Shown here: in pieces, positions 32,740 to 41,523 of the stretch
Layout of the letters: each line of letters begins with the position of its first letter
Numbering within the stretch: position 1 is the first letter of the stretch
Origin: RYN-230 sp963844695
GTDB taxonomy: Bacteria > Actinomycetota > Actinomycetes > Streptosporangiales > Streptosporangiaceae
Assembly: GCA_963844695.1 (NCBI GenBank)
Contig: CAWJPL010000002.1
Span: forward strand, 434,001 to 498,000
Length of the DNA: 64,000 bases
Reading direction: 5' to 3'
Translations under genes and position numbers: made by a program
The notes under the pieces: model-generated
Told to the model about the DNA's origin: nothing
Databases searched by the model: none
What the model saw: the letters and a program-made list of their open reading frames with translations, nothing else

Positions 32740-32799
32740 GACACATGTCCTGCCTGCCGCGCAGGCAGCAGGAGCGAGCTCAAGCCCGCGGCCATATTG

Positions 32800-33117
32800 C
32801 TAGCGGAGGCCCAGAACGGTCGTAAGGGCTTCGTCGATGCCCCATTGCTGCTCCGGGGTGACCCGGCCCACTAGGTCGCCGAGTCGTCCGGCGTCGATGG
32901 CGCCGACCTGCTCGACCAGAACGCGGGTGTTCTCGCCCAGTAGTTCTATCTCCGGGCGGAATGACGCGGGCCTGGCGCTGAGCGACGTAGGCGCGACCAG
33001 GACTACCGAGCGTGGCAGCAACTCGTCGGCCTGGACGATCACTCCGTACCGTCGGCCGCGCTGCTCGTGGCCCGTCCCCCCCGGCGGGCGGAATTCGTGA
33101 ATGTCACCCCGCAGCAC
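32800..33117 (-). CDS. MazF-like endoribonuclease toxin
   Basis: Protein of 105 aa with a GTG start. CcdB/MazF fold: RGDIHEFRPPGGTGHEQRGRRYGVIVQAD, then VVLVAPTSLSARPASFRPEIEL and RVLVEQVGAIDAGRLGDLVGRV, matching the MazF core including the R in the GxRRY loop. It overlaps the upstream antitoxin gene by 14 bases. Predicted mRNA interferase. Confidence 0.85.
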   Translation of the reverse strand: MLRGDIHEFRPPGGTGHEQRGRRYGVIVQADELLPRSVVLVAPTSLSARPASFRPEIELLGENTRVLVEQVGAIDAGRLGDLVGRVTPEQQWGIDEALTTVLGLR

Positions 33118-33343
33118 GCATGCTCTCCATGAAGTCGGCGACCTCGAGCATCTCCCGCCGGTCGTCCTCGTCTGCCTCCAGCGCTGCCACCTCGGCGGCT
33201 AGCACGTCTCGGCGTTGCAGCCTGGCTGCGCTGTCGAGGATGGCTTTGCGGATTGCCTCGGATCTGCTGAGGCCGGTCGACTCGATCTGGGCCAGCGCCC
33301 GCAGCGCCTCGGGATCGAGGCGCACGCTGATGGCTGATGACAT
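33104..33343 (-). CDS. ribbon-helix-helix antitoxin partner of the MazF-like toxin
   Basis: Protein of 79 aa. N-terminal RHH domain (AISVRLDPEALRALAQIESTGLSRSEAIRKAIL) and an acidic C-terminus (ALEADEDDRREMLEVADFMES) for toxin binding. Antitoxin-first order with a 14-base overlap to the toxin fits a coupled, autoregulated pair. The 170 bp upstream (33344-33514) show no gene. Confidence 0.85.
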   Translation of the reverse strand: MSSAISVRLDPEALRALAQIESTGLSRSEAIRKAILDSAARLQRRDVLAAEVAALEADEDDRREMLEVADFMESMRAAG

Positions 33344-33514
33344 GGGTCCAGCGTATCACGATCTGTCATACAAAGCTTCTGCCGCGGTACTGGTTACCTG
33401 AGCTGCTAGGCAGAAGTCATGGCTGGCATAGGCCCTACCGAGCTGGTTGTGGATGGTCTTCGGCCGGGCGCCGGCGGCGGGGACAGTCATATGCCCGGCC
33501 CGTATTCTGCCGAG

Positions 33515-34424
33515 GTGAGCGACCACGAATTCTGGGCGGTGCAGAGCACTAGTCACAGAACCGGGCCCGGCCGCGGCCGGGATCGACGAGCTACCGTCCG
33601 ACCTCGGCGCGCTCCGTGCGGCGAGTCAGCAGTGGTGTTCCACTACTGGGCTGACGGTGATTACGCGGCGAATGGCCTCGCGCCGGAGCGGATCGGCCAG
33701 ATCGACACCCGGTATGCGCCCGGCTTGGTGAACTCGCGGACCTCCCGCTGTTCGCTGCTCGCCAGCCCAGGCAGCGGCTGGTCGGTTGCTGCCGGGATTT
33801 CACCGTGCCATTCGTCGCGATGGCCCGGCACAAGGGGATCCCGACCCGGGCCCGGTCGGCTTCGCCAGGTACTTCTTTGACGGCTGGCTGGTCGACCACG
33901 AGATCGCCGAGGTCTGGGACGGATCGGCTGGGCGCTGGCGGCTGGTCGAGCCTGAGATCGACGACAGCCACACCGACCCGGTCGACGGGGTCAGCTTCGA
34001 CGCTCTTGACGTCTCCCTGATCGCTTCCTGGCCCGCCCGCGTGCCTGGCAGCTAGCCCGCTCTGGTGCGGTCGACCCGGAGCGGTTCGTTGTCCATCCTG
34101 ACCTGGAGATCCTCGCCACCCAAGGCTTGCCCCAGCTCATGCGCAACTGGTCCGCGATCTCGCCGCCCTGAACAAGGCCGAGATGCTGCTCTGGGAGGAC
34201 TGGGGCGTGCTGGACTCGCACACGGCACCGGGCCCGACGAGCTGCCGGTCCTAGATGAGCTGGCCGCCCTCACCGGACAGCCCAGCCCGCCGCCGGCCGA
34301 CCTCCGGTCGGCCTACCGTCGCCCGGAGTTCGTGGTACCAGACACCGTGGTCAGCTACAGCCCCGCCCGGACCGATGTCCCGGCGGTCGGCGACGTCAGC
34401 GCGGTGGCCCGGGCAGCCGGCTGA
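33515..34424 (+). pseudogene. decayed transglutaminase-like gene
   Basis: Successive frames together spell a transglutaminase-like protein: VSDHEFWAVQS, then EPGPAAAGIDELPSDLGAL, then FHYWADGDYAANGLAPERIG, then CCRDFTVPFVAMARHKGIPTR (catalytic Cys region), then FARYFFDGWLVDHEIAEVWDG (His region) and a stop near 34055, then EMLLWEDWGVLD and RPEFVVPDTVVSYSPAR. At least four frame changes and a stop make it non-functional. The intact relatives are small, solitary transglutaminase-core proteins of unknown role. Confidence 0.8.
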
Positions 34425-34489
34425 CCGTCACGCACGACGGAGCAGCTCTTGCCGCTGCGTTGACCGTTGTGGGCCCCAGCGGCGGTCGC

Positions 34490-34957
34490 TTAGTTATCTC
34501 GGGTGGCGAGTGGCACGGGCCGGTTGTCGATGATGCGTTTCATCACGATGGTGGAGGTGAGACGGTGTACGCCTGGCAGCGTGGCTAGTTTCTGGTCCCG
34601 CAGTGTCGCGAAGCTGTCGAGGTCTCGCGCGGCCACCCGCAGCAGGTAGTCGGGGTCGCCGAATAGGCGCTCTGCGTGCCGGACCTGCGGAAGCTCGGCC
34701 AGGCCCGTTTCGAAGGAGGCGACGGTGCCGGCGTTGCCGCGTTCCAGGGTGATCTGCACGAGGACCTCGAATCCCATCCCGACCGCGGCCGGGTTCACCA
34801 GGGCGCGGTAGCCGGTGATCACGCCGCTGCGTTCGAGTTCACGCAGCCGCCGGTGGCAGGGGCCGGGTGTGAGCCGCACTCGGTCGGCAAGCTCGGTGAC
34901 CGTCAGACGGCCATCGGCTTGCAGCTCAGCAAGGATCGCCCGGTCAACTCTGTCCAT
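34490..34957 (-). CDS. Lrp/AsnC family transcriptional regulator
   Basis: Protein of 155 aa. N-terminal HTH (VDRAILAELQADGRLTVTELADRVRLTPGPCHRRLRELERSGVITGYRALV) and C-terminal RAM ligand-binding domain (ETGLAELPQVRHAERLFGDPDYLLRVAARDLDSF). Divergent from the PQ-loop transporter gene, the arrangement Lrp regulators commonly have with amino-acid exporters, so it probably controls that gene in response to an amino acid. Confidence 0.9.
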   Translation of the reverse strand: MDRVDRAILAELQADGRLTVTELADRVRLTPGPCHRRLRELERSGVITGYRALVNPAAVGMGFEVLVQITLERGNAGTVASFETGLAELPQVRHAERLFGDPDYLLRVAARDLDSFATLRDQKLATLPGVHRLTSTIVMKRIIDNRPVPLATRDN

Positions 34958-35078
34958 GGTGAAAGATTATTGCCGATGATCGCTGTATAGCGGCGAAAGT
35001 AGCCAGCATTCGCTACGCAAAACGACGTAGCGTCTTAGCGAGTGATCTTCGCCCGACAGAGTCATGGGGAAAGTGCCG

Positions 35079-35786
35079 ATGCACGTGGTGTTCACGTTGC
35101 TTCCGCTGGTGGCAGCGTTCCTGGCGGTGCCGCAGTTCCTGCCGCAACTGGCCAGGGTCCGCCGCGCTGGGACCATGGCGGGGGTGTCGTGGTCGTGGGC
35201 GGCGCTGACGAGTGTGAACAACGCTGCCTGGCTGGCCTACTTCGTGCTGTCCGGCTTTTGGGCCGCGCTTGTACCCGCCATCTCGGCGACTGTCTTGTCG
35301 GGATGGCTCGCGGTAGTGCTGGCACGGCGTGGCGGCGTTGTGCCGAAACGGCCGATGGTGCTTGTGTCGGTGTGGGCGGTGGTGCTGCTCACCGCCGCTG
35401 CGGTGTTCGGCCGCGCGGGGCTGGGCTCAGTCTTGGCTGTCGCCTTCCTGCTGCAGGTCACGCCGTCAGTGTGGACGGTGTACCGGTCCAAGGACACGGC
35501 CGGTGTCTCTCGGGCCACCTGGCTGCTGATCTTCGGCGAACTACTCTGCTGGGGCGTGTTCGGCATCCACGAGGCCGACCCCCGGCTGATCGTGCTGGGC
35601 GCCACCGGTGTCGTGGCCAGCCTGCTCGTGCTCGCCCGCGTGTCCTGGCTGCGGGCAGACAGGGCGCCGGTGACCCATCTGGCGGAAGTGCCGAGACCGC
35701 CCCAGCGGTCTAGTCCCCGCGTTCGAGAGGGGCACGGCCGGGCGCTGATGATGCACCGAGTCAAACCGGAAGGAGCACCGAGATGA
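35079..35786 (+). CDS. PQ-loop / SWEET-like transporter
   Basis: About 235 aa; the ATG at 35079 has GGGGAAAG six bases upstream, and an alternative ATG is at 35064. Seven hydrophobic segments arranged as two repeats, each opening with a PQ-loop-like motif: VPQFLPQLARVRRAGTMAGVSWSW and LLQVTPSVWTVYRSKDTAGVSRATW. This is the two-repeat SWEET/PQ-loop topology. The neighbouring divergent Lrp regulator makes an amino acid a plausible substrate, though sugars are usual for SWEETs. Confidence 0.8.
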   Translation: MHVVFTLLPLVAAFLAVPQFLPQLARVRRAGTMAGVSWSWAALTSVNNAAWLAYFVLSGFWAALVPAISATVLSGWLAVVLARRGGVVPKRPMVLVSVWAVVLLTAAAVFGRAGLGSVLAVAFLLQVTPSVWTVYRSKDTAGVSRATWLLIFGELLCWGVFGIHEADPRLIVLGATGVVASLLVLARVSWLRADRAPVTHLAEVPRPPQRSSPRVREGHGRALMMHRVKPEGAPR

Positions 35787-35811
35787 GCTGGACATCGAGC
35801 GCCGTGGGCGG

Positions 35812-36486
35812 GTGGCCGTGGTGACGATGACGACCAACCCCGTCAACGCGCAGAACCAGCCCTTCTTCGGCGACCTCCACGACGCCTTCGACCGGCTCGA
35901 ACGCGATCACCCCGACTGCCCGGTCGTATTGACTGGAGCCGGCCGCCGGTTCTCCGCCGGGCTTGACCTCGACGAGCACTTCCGGCTGTTCGCCGGCGAT
36001 CCGGCCGCTGTCGGGTCGTGGTTCGCCGGCTACCGGCAGACGAACATGCGCGTGTTCACCTACCCGCGTCCCACCGTCGCCGCCATCGACGGCCACGCCC
36101 TCGCCGGCGGCCTCATCACGGCCGCAGTCTGCGACCAGCGCATCGCCGTCACCGGCGAAGCCACCTTCGGGCTCAGCGAGGTACCGATCGGCATCCCGAT
36201 GCCCGCGGTCTATGTCCGCATGCTCGCCTACGCCTGGGGCGAGGCGGTCGCTTCCCGGGCCTCGCTGCTCGGTGAGATCTTCACCCCCGACCAGGCGCAC
36301 ACCCTCGGCTTGGTGCGCGAACTCGTCCCGGCTGAGGACCTGCTGGACCGGGCCGTGGCCATCGCCGGGCAGACACCCGAGGACTGCCTCGAGCAGTACG
36401 CCTTCACCAAACGTGCCTGCCATGCGGCGGCGCTACGCGACGTCGCCGACCTGGCCGATCCGCTCGACACCGAACTTCCCAAGTAG
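35812..36486 (+). CDS. enoyl-CoA hydratase/isomerase family protein, start damaged
   Basis: 224 aa from the in-frame GTG at 35812. Crotonase fold with oxyanion loops FSAGLDLDEHF and GHALAGGLITAAVCD and the helix SEVPIGIPMP, in which one of the two usual catalytic Glu residues is present; the other (normally G-G-C-E) is missing. The frame continues upstream as ELDIERRGRVAVV, the expected family N-terminus, but the well-placed ATG at 35783 (after AAGGAG) is one base out of frame. A one-base loss at ATG-AG instead of ATG-GAG would explain this. Translation from GTG would lose the first strand. Confidence 0.75.
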   Translation: MAVVTMTTNPVNAQNQPFFGDLHDAFDRLERDHPDCPVVLTGAGRRFSAGLDLDEHFRLFAGDPAAVGSWFAGYRQTNMRVFTYPRPTVAAIDGHALAGGLITAAVCDQRIAVTGEATFGLSEVPIGIPMPAVYVRMLAYAWGEAVASRASLLGEIFTPDQAHTLGLVRELVPAEDLLDRAVAIAGQTPEDCLEQYAFTKRACHAAALRDVADLADPLDTELPK

Positions 36487-36605
36487 ATGACCAGCGAGCA
36501 CGCCCACCACGCGCACCGCCGCTACTGGCAGCAGCTCAAGGGCCGCCCGGCGCAGTGGTGACCCGTACCATCTACGAGCAGGATCAGGCAGAGGGAGGAG
36601 AGCGC

Positions 36606-37598
36606 GTGGGGGATGATCCGGATCGTCTGCCGTCATGGGTGACCTGGCAGCAGCGGCCGTTCCCCGACGCCAACCTGCTCCTGCTGCCGGGCCGGTGTCC
36701 GGTCCTGGTCGACAGCGGCTTCGTCGGCCATTCCGGCCAGACCGCGGACTGGGTGCACGCCCGCACCGGCCAGTTGTCGATGGTGGTCAACACCCACTGG
36801 CACGCCGACCATGTCGGAGGCAACGCGATGCTGCAGGCGCGGGGGGCTGGGATCGCTGCCAGCGTCCCGGACGCCGATGCCGTCACCCGCCGGGACCCGG
36901 GTTGCTGCCAGGCTCAGTACCTCGATCAGCCCGTTGCTCCGTACACCGTCGACGAGCGGCTCCGCGATGGCCAGATCCTGCCGCTCGGTGCGGCCGAATG
37001 GCAGGTCATTGCCACTCCAGGGCACACGCCGGGCCATCTGTGCCTGTGGCAGCCCGACGAACAGCTCCTCATCGTCGGCGATGTCCTGTCCGACTACGAC
37101 GTCGGCTGGGTCAACCTCGCCCTCGACGGACCCGATGCCGCGGCGACAGCACTCGCGTCCCTGCAACGCCTAATCGACCTGGCCCCCCGCGTGCTGATCC
37201 CAGCGCACGGGCCGATCCCGGCCGGTACGGCGTCCGCGCTGACCGCCGCGTTACGCCGCGCCCGGCGACTCGTCGACGACCCGGACGGGGCGGTCTGGTA
37301 CGGCGCGCGCAGGATCTTCGCTTACGCCCTGATGATCCGCGACGGCATCCCTATCACCCTGGCCGAGCCTTACCTGCACGAGCGCACCTGGTTCATCGAC
37401 GCCGCGCGGCTACTCGGCCGGGCTCCCGACGTGCTCGCCACCGAACTGATGGAGTCAATGCTGCGCAACGGGTCCATCGTCGCCCGGCAAGGCCGCCTGC
37501 ATGCCGCCGCTGAGCACGTACCCGTCTCGCCCATCTCGCTCGACGTGCCATTCCCGCGCAGCTGGCCTGCGCTGGCCAGGCCTACCCAAGCGTGCTGA
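36606..37598 (+). CDS. metallo-beta-lactamase-fold hydrolase, glyoxalase II-like
   Basis: 330 aa; GTG at 36606 preceded by GGGAGGAGAG. Zinc motif NTHWHADHVGGN, further ligands in TPGHTPGHLCLW, GDVLSDYDVGW and IPAHGPIP. C-terminal helical domain of about 110 residues. Probably a thioester or lactone hydrolase. It follows the crotonase-family gene in the same direction, which suggests an acyl-CoA-related context but does not prove it. Confidence 0.88.
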   Translation: MGDDPDRLPSWVTWQQRPFPDANLLLLPGRCPVLVDSGFVGHSGQTADWVHARTGQLSMVVNTHWHADHVGGNAMLQARGAGIAASVPDADAVTRRDPGCCQAQYLDQPVAPYTVDERLRDGQILPLGAAEWQVIATPGHTPGHLCLWQPDEQLLIVGDVLSDYDVGWVNLALDGPDAAATALASLQRLIDLAPRVLIPAHGPIPAGTASALTAALRRARRLVDDPDGAVWYGARRIFAYALMIRDGIPITLAEPYLHERTWFIDAARLLGRAPDVLATELMESMLRNGSIVARQGRLHAAAEHVPVSPISLDVPFPRSWPALARPTQAC

Positions 37599-37681
37599 AT
37601 AAGCGCGTGGCGCACATGTGGCACGCGCGTTTGCCCCACAACAACGGGCAGCTCAGAAACCGTCCTTGACCTGCGTAAATA

Positions 37682-37728
37682 GGAGCGGGCGACGGTAATC
37701 GAAACCGCATGACCAGCTTGGAAGGCTG
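37682..37728 (-). repeat. attachment-site duplicate (tRNA-Gly 3' half), left end of island
   Basis: 47 bp identical to the 3' half of the tRNA-Gly gene at 43868-43914 and in the same orientation. The 5' half of the tRNA is absent here and the last base of CCA differs (CCT), so it is not a gene. The 37599-37681 and 37729-37872 flanks show no coding sequence. Confidence 0.88.
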
Positions 37729-37820
37729 CGACTATGCCCTGTCAGACCAGCGCTGATGCAGGTCATCGCGATGGCGCTGGTCTCATGAGTGACCGTGAGT
37801 ACTCGTGTCTGACCCCTCGA

Positions 37821-37840
37821 TCGGGCACGTATCGGGCACG
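37821..37840 (+). repeat. arm-type direct repeats near the left island end
   Basis: TCGGGCACG-ta-TCGGGCACG, two nine-base repeats at 11-bp period. The same arrangement (TCGGGCACG-tg-GCGGGCACA) occurs at 43791-43810 near the right end, in the same orientation, as expected for integrase arm-binding sites. Confidence 0.5.
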
Positions 37841-37872
37841 ACCGGACCCGGGGGATGTCTCCGCGCGAAGCG

Positions 37873-38434
37873 TCATGCGGCCGGGATCTCTGCCGTGAGG
37901 GTAATGACCGCGCGGCCGAGGAGATGGCCGCTGAGGTTGATGCTGAAGCCGAGCCAGGCTGGAGTCGAGTCGGCCTGCACCCGAAGCTGAAGCTGTCCGA
38001 CCTTCTCGATGCCGAGGGCCTGCACCACGATGACGTAGCGGTGAGGCCCGTCCCCGGGCGGCGGTCCAGCGCCGACGAAGCGGGCCAGGCGCGCGTCGTT
38101 GGGGGAGATGGAACGCTCCAGCCGGCAGGTGCTCGTCGGTGCCGCCCCCCGCTCCGGCCGGGAGCCCGGTCACCGACGCGGGGATATCGGCGAGGGCCCA
38201 GTGCCAAAAGCCTGACCCGCTGGGCGCATCGGGTCATACATGGTCGCGGTGTAACTCTTGGTTTCTGCGGGAGCGCCGGACCACGACAGCTGGGGGAGAG
38301 GTCCTTGCCGCCCGGAACCTGGAAGATGCCAGACATCTGTGCCGGAGGCAGCGGCTGCCGTCGGTGATGTCCGTGCTGGTCGCAGTGAAGTTCGGTACCA
38401 CCGGCAAGCGCGCGAAGGGATCGTTATGGTTGTT
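37873..38434 (-). pseudogene. PEBP (YbhB/YbcL, Raf-kinase-inhibitor-like) pseudogene
   Basis: Minus-strand frames together spell a YbhB/YbcL protein: NDPFARLPVVPNFTATSTD, then SGIFQVPGGKDLSP, then SWSGAPAETKSYTATMYDP, then FWHWALADIPASVTGLPAGA, then NDARLARFVGAGPPPGDGP and HRYVIVVQALGIEKV, ending TPAWLGFNINLSGHLLGRA. The conserved D-P-x-x-P ligand loop and G-x-H-R-Y motif are recognisable, but at least three frame changes interrupt it. It lies just inside the left island end. Confidence 0.8.
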
Positions 38435-38585
38435 GCCTTCCGCAGTGATGGCCTGTGGTTCAGAGCAATCAGTGATCCGGGGGATGATTCGAGCTGGGAG
38501 CCTCATTCACAGAAGCAATCTCACGAATCGGATAAGTGTGCACGAAGTCCGAGATGGCCAAGGCGTCTCGCATCCAGCCGGAGTC

Positions 38586-40037
38586 TTAGTCGAGTGGCGA
38601 GTGCACGGCGGGTGTGAGCAGGGCAGTCAACTGAGCGATGTCGTCGAGGGTGTCGATGCCGAGGACGGCTTTTTCGATGGCGGCCTGGCGCTCGGCAGAG
38701 ATGACGCGGTGGGTCAGCTTGGTGTACTTGTCACGGATGTCCGCGTTGGTAAGGTCCCGGTCGCCGGTGCCACGCGGGTGCACGACCTTGGCGGTGCGGG
38801 TGCTTCCGTCATTGAGAGTCAGACGCACCTGGGTTGTGAGCTGCTCGTCGATCGGGAGCTTGTCGTAGGCCCGTTCGTGATGCGTCAGTGTCTTGTCGAT
38901 CAAGGCCCAGACGTCATCGCGGTTGACCCGGTCCTGTCGGAACTGGTCGATGAGCACATCGCCATCGAGGAAGGCCATCGCGACAACGTAGGCGACGTTC
39001 ATCTGAGCGCCGATCACCTCGAGCGGGCGCTCGGCCTTCCAGCCGCCGTGTGCGTAGGCGGCTTCGGACATGTCGATGTCGATCCGCCGGATCTGGCTGA
39101 CGTCGAGCTTAGGCCGCAGCTCGAGTGCGGCGTCGATCGCGGCGTGCAGCAATCCCATGCACGCATATGCCTTGACGGCGATCCGTTCGGTCTCCCACAG
39201 CACGCCGAGGCCCTTGTAGATGTCTTCGGGGTAGGTGCGGTGGCCCTCACCGAAGACGGCCAGCCAGCCACCGTAAGAGCGTTCGAACACCCGCTTGATA
39301 CCGACGTAGTCCGCTGCCGCGAGCGCGGCGGCGGTCAGGCCGTTGCGCGAGGCGAAGCCGTGCTGCATGCGCTTGACCATCGACTCGTACATCGCTGACA
39401 TGAGCCCGCAAGACTGGGTGGCCGCCATCCCGAAGGCGTCCTCAAACCCGGCAGCATCTAGCCCATATAGCGTTCCCGCGGCAGCGGCCGCGGCGGGCGG
39501 CCCGAAGACCACGCCCGAATGCCACCCACGGGAGAGCATGTCCAGACCGCCAAGCGCTTCCCCGACCCGGGGGCCGGTCTCGTACCCGAGGATGGCGCCG
39601 ACAAGGAAGCGCTCGCCTGAGACACGGCCCACGCGCGGGGCGGCCGCGAGCATCGCCGGGAGAATGATCGAGTTGCTGTGCAGCGGCGCCAGCGGGTGGT
39701 AGTCGTCGAGCTCGAACCCCTGGATGAAGCTGGAGTTCAACATGGCCGCCGAGGTGGCGCTGGTAGCCCGGCCATCCCAGCCGATCAGTGCGGAATCCCC
39801 GGCGCTTTCGAGCGCCGTTACGCCCTCGACGCCAATGCGGGAAACGGGCAACTGCGCACCTACAAGGGCGCAGGCGATGCCGTCCAGTACCAGGTGCTTG
39901 GCCCGGTCGCGGACGGAGGCGGGGACGTCGGCGAGCGTTGTTTGAGCGACCCAGGTGGCAAGCTGGCCGGTTGGGCCGGCAGGGTCGGTAGCGGGACGGC
40001 CAGTGGCGGTCACTGCGGTAGAAGCGCTGGGAGTCAT
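38586..40037 (-). CDS. MmgE/PrpD family protein (methylcitrate/aconitate decarboxylase type)
   Basis: 483 aa; ATG at 40037 preceded by GGAGAA. Two-domain MmgE/PrpD fold: VPASVRDRAKHLVLDGIACALVG, FIQGFELDDYHPLAPLHSNS (conserved D-D-x-H region), GYETGPRVGEALG, WHSGVVFGPPAAAAAAG, KAYACMGLLHAAIDAAL and the lid domain (LEVIGAQMNVAYVVAMAFLDGDV). Family members are 2-methylcitrate dehydratases, cis-aconitate decarboxylases or related lyases. No other propionate-pathway gene is nearby, so the substrate is open. Island cargo, with the esterase gene upstream in the same direction. Confidence 0.9.
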   Translation of the reverse strand: MTPSASTAVTATGRPATDPAGPTGQLATWVAQTTLADVPASVRDRAKHLVLDGIACALVGAQLPVSRIGVEGVTALESAGDSALIGWDGRATSATSAAMLNSSFIQGFELDDYHPLAPLHSNSIILPAMLAAAPRVGRVSGERFLVGAILGYETGPRVGEALGGLDMLSRGWHSGVVFGPPAAAAAAGTLYGLDAAGFEDAFGMAATQSCGLMSAMYESMVKRMQHGFASRNGLTAAALAAADYVGIKRVFERSYGGWLAVFGEGHRTYPEDIYKGLGVLWETERIAVKAYACMGLLHAAIDAALELRPKLDVSQIRRIDIDMSEAAYAHGGWKAERPLEVIGAQMNVAYVVAMAFLDGDVLIDQFRQDRVNRDDVWALIDKTLTHHERAYDKLPIDEQLTTQVRLTLNDGSTRTAKVVHPRGTGDRDLTNADIRDKYTKLTHRVISAERQAAIEKAVLGIDTLDDIAQLTALLTPAVHSPLD

Positions 40038-40194
40038 CTCGGGTTCTCCTCTCTCGTTCCTGGCGGCCAAGTCACACGTTCATACCGGCCGGATGGCGTA
40101 GGTGCTGTGCGGGTTGCTGCAGCTTTGCTGCTGCACGTCAGCGGGCGATGTGGATGCCGAGGACGGGCGCGGGATGATCCGGGTCGCCAGTCTG

Positions 40195-41160
40195 CTATCC
40201 GATCTTGGCTTTGATCAGGTCGGCCAGGCGGAGGGTGGCTTGGTGGCAGGCGGCGGACGAGCGGGTGAACTGCGGGAACCCGTGGGTGAGGTCGGGATTG
40301 TGCATATAGGTCAGGTCGTTGCCAGCGGCGGCGAGCTTCTGGGCGTAGGCGTGACCGACGTCGCGCAGCGGATCGAAGCCGTTGGTGACCAGGATGGCGG
40401 GCGGGAGGTCAGCGTGGGAGTCCGCGTTCAGCGGCGTGATGTAGGGGTGGCGGACGTCGTCGGTGTTCTTGACCAGGTTGCGGACCATTTCGAAGATGCC
40501 GTTGGACTCAAGGTAGAGCCCGGAGCGGTTTTCACTGGCGGCCAGGGTGTCGGCCGGGAACGCTGCTTCGGGAAACAGCGGCACCTGGACGCCGAGGCGC
40601 GGACCATTCTCGTCGCGAAGCTTCAAGGCCATTACGCAGGTCATGTTGCCGCCGGCGGAGTCACCACCGACGCCGATCTTCGCCGGGTCGGCGCCTTGCT
40701 CGCCAGCGTGGTCGAACAGCCAGCGGACGACGTACTCGATTTCCTCGATCTGGGTGGGGTACTTCGCTTCGGGCGCGAGCTGGTATTCGATGATGTAGGT
40801 AAGGATTCCCGCGCGCTCGGCGATAAGCCGCATGGGCACCTCGAACTCATCCAGGGTGCCGTAGGTGAATCCGCCGCCATGGATATAGACCAGAGCCCCA
40901 GCCGGTGTGCTGGCCGGATTCTGCGGCGTGTGACGGCGCACGGCGATCGAGCCGTGGGGTCCGGGCAGGACCAGGGTGTCGACGGCCCCTATCGGCGGCC
41001 ACGGCCCGACGCCGAGTTGCATGTGGTTGCGGCGGCCCTGCGCGATGGGGACGTCAGCGCCTAGCGTCGGCCCGGTAGGCAGCCACTTTTCCAGCTCGGG
41101 GTCTAGGGTGCCCCGGCCGACCGAGTCCGGAACGTTCGTGCGGTCGTAGATGGCCATCAT
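40195..41160 (-). CDS. alpha/beta hydrolase, hormone-sensitive-lipase family esterase
   Basis: 321 aa; ATG-ATG at 41160 with AGGAG upstream. HSL-family motifs: VYIHGGGFTYGT (HGGG oxyanion), VGGDSAGGNM (GDSAG nucleophile), acid Asp in NGFDPLRDVG and base His in DLTHGFPQF. Cytosolic carboxylesterase or lipase. It precedes the MmgE/PrpD gene by 157 bp on the same strand, so the two may form a catabolic pair. Upstream, 41161-41523 (363 bp) shows no gene and leads into the IS630-like element. Confidence 0.9.
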   Translation of the reverse strand: MMAIYDRTNVPDSVGRGTLDPELEKWLPTGPTLGADVPIAQGRRNHMQLGVGPWPPIGAVDTLVLPGPHGSIAVRRHTPQNPASTPAGALVYIHGGGFTYGTLDEFEVPMRLIAERAGILTYIIEYQLAPEAKYPTQIEEIEYVVRWLFDHAGEQGADPAKIGVGGDSAGGNMTCVMALKLRDENGPRLGVQVPLFPEAAFPADTLAASENRSGLYLESNGIFEMVRNLVKNTDDVRHPYITPLNADSHADLPPAILVTNGFDPLRDVGHAYAQKLAAAGNDLTYMHNPDLTHGFPQFTRSSAACHQATLRLADLIKAKIG

Positions 41161-41523
41161 CGCTCCTGTCTCTCGGGGACGAGTTCCGATGAATCGACCC
41201 TAGATCTAGACACCTAAGTGCCAGGAAAGATAAAGGCAACGGGGGATATGGTCTTGGCAAAATGGAGCGCCGCGGTTCCGGCTGCCTGGTTAGCGCGGCC
41301 CGCCCCAGATTCCCGGCGTTTCGCGCCCGCCGACCGGCGTTGGCGCCGCCGTAGCGGGAGCGTCCGCAGGAGCATAGGCGAGCGCGCTGAGCCGACCCGG
41401 AGGGCGCCGCAGGCGGCCTTGATGCGGCTCCCGCGAGCGGGACAATCGAAGCCGAGGATGACGGCCTTGCGCCGCACTCATCACCGGGCTGCCGGTCAAC
41501 CCGCCTAGATTGGTGGTACTGCT

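Noticed and set aside
36487..36561. 24-codon frame (MTSEHAHHAHRRYWQQLKG) directly after the enoyl-CoA hydratase stop
   Set aside because: Begins two bases after a stop with an ATG but no RBS and no recognisable relatives; may be a truncated remnant.
37653..38336. 227-codon minus-strand frame across the left island end
   Set aside because: Mostly out-of-frame reading of the PEBP pseudogene and the att repeat.
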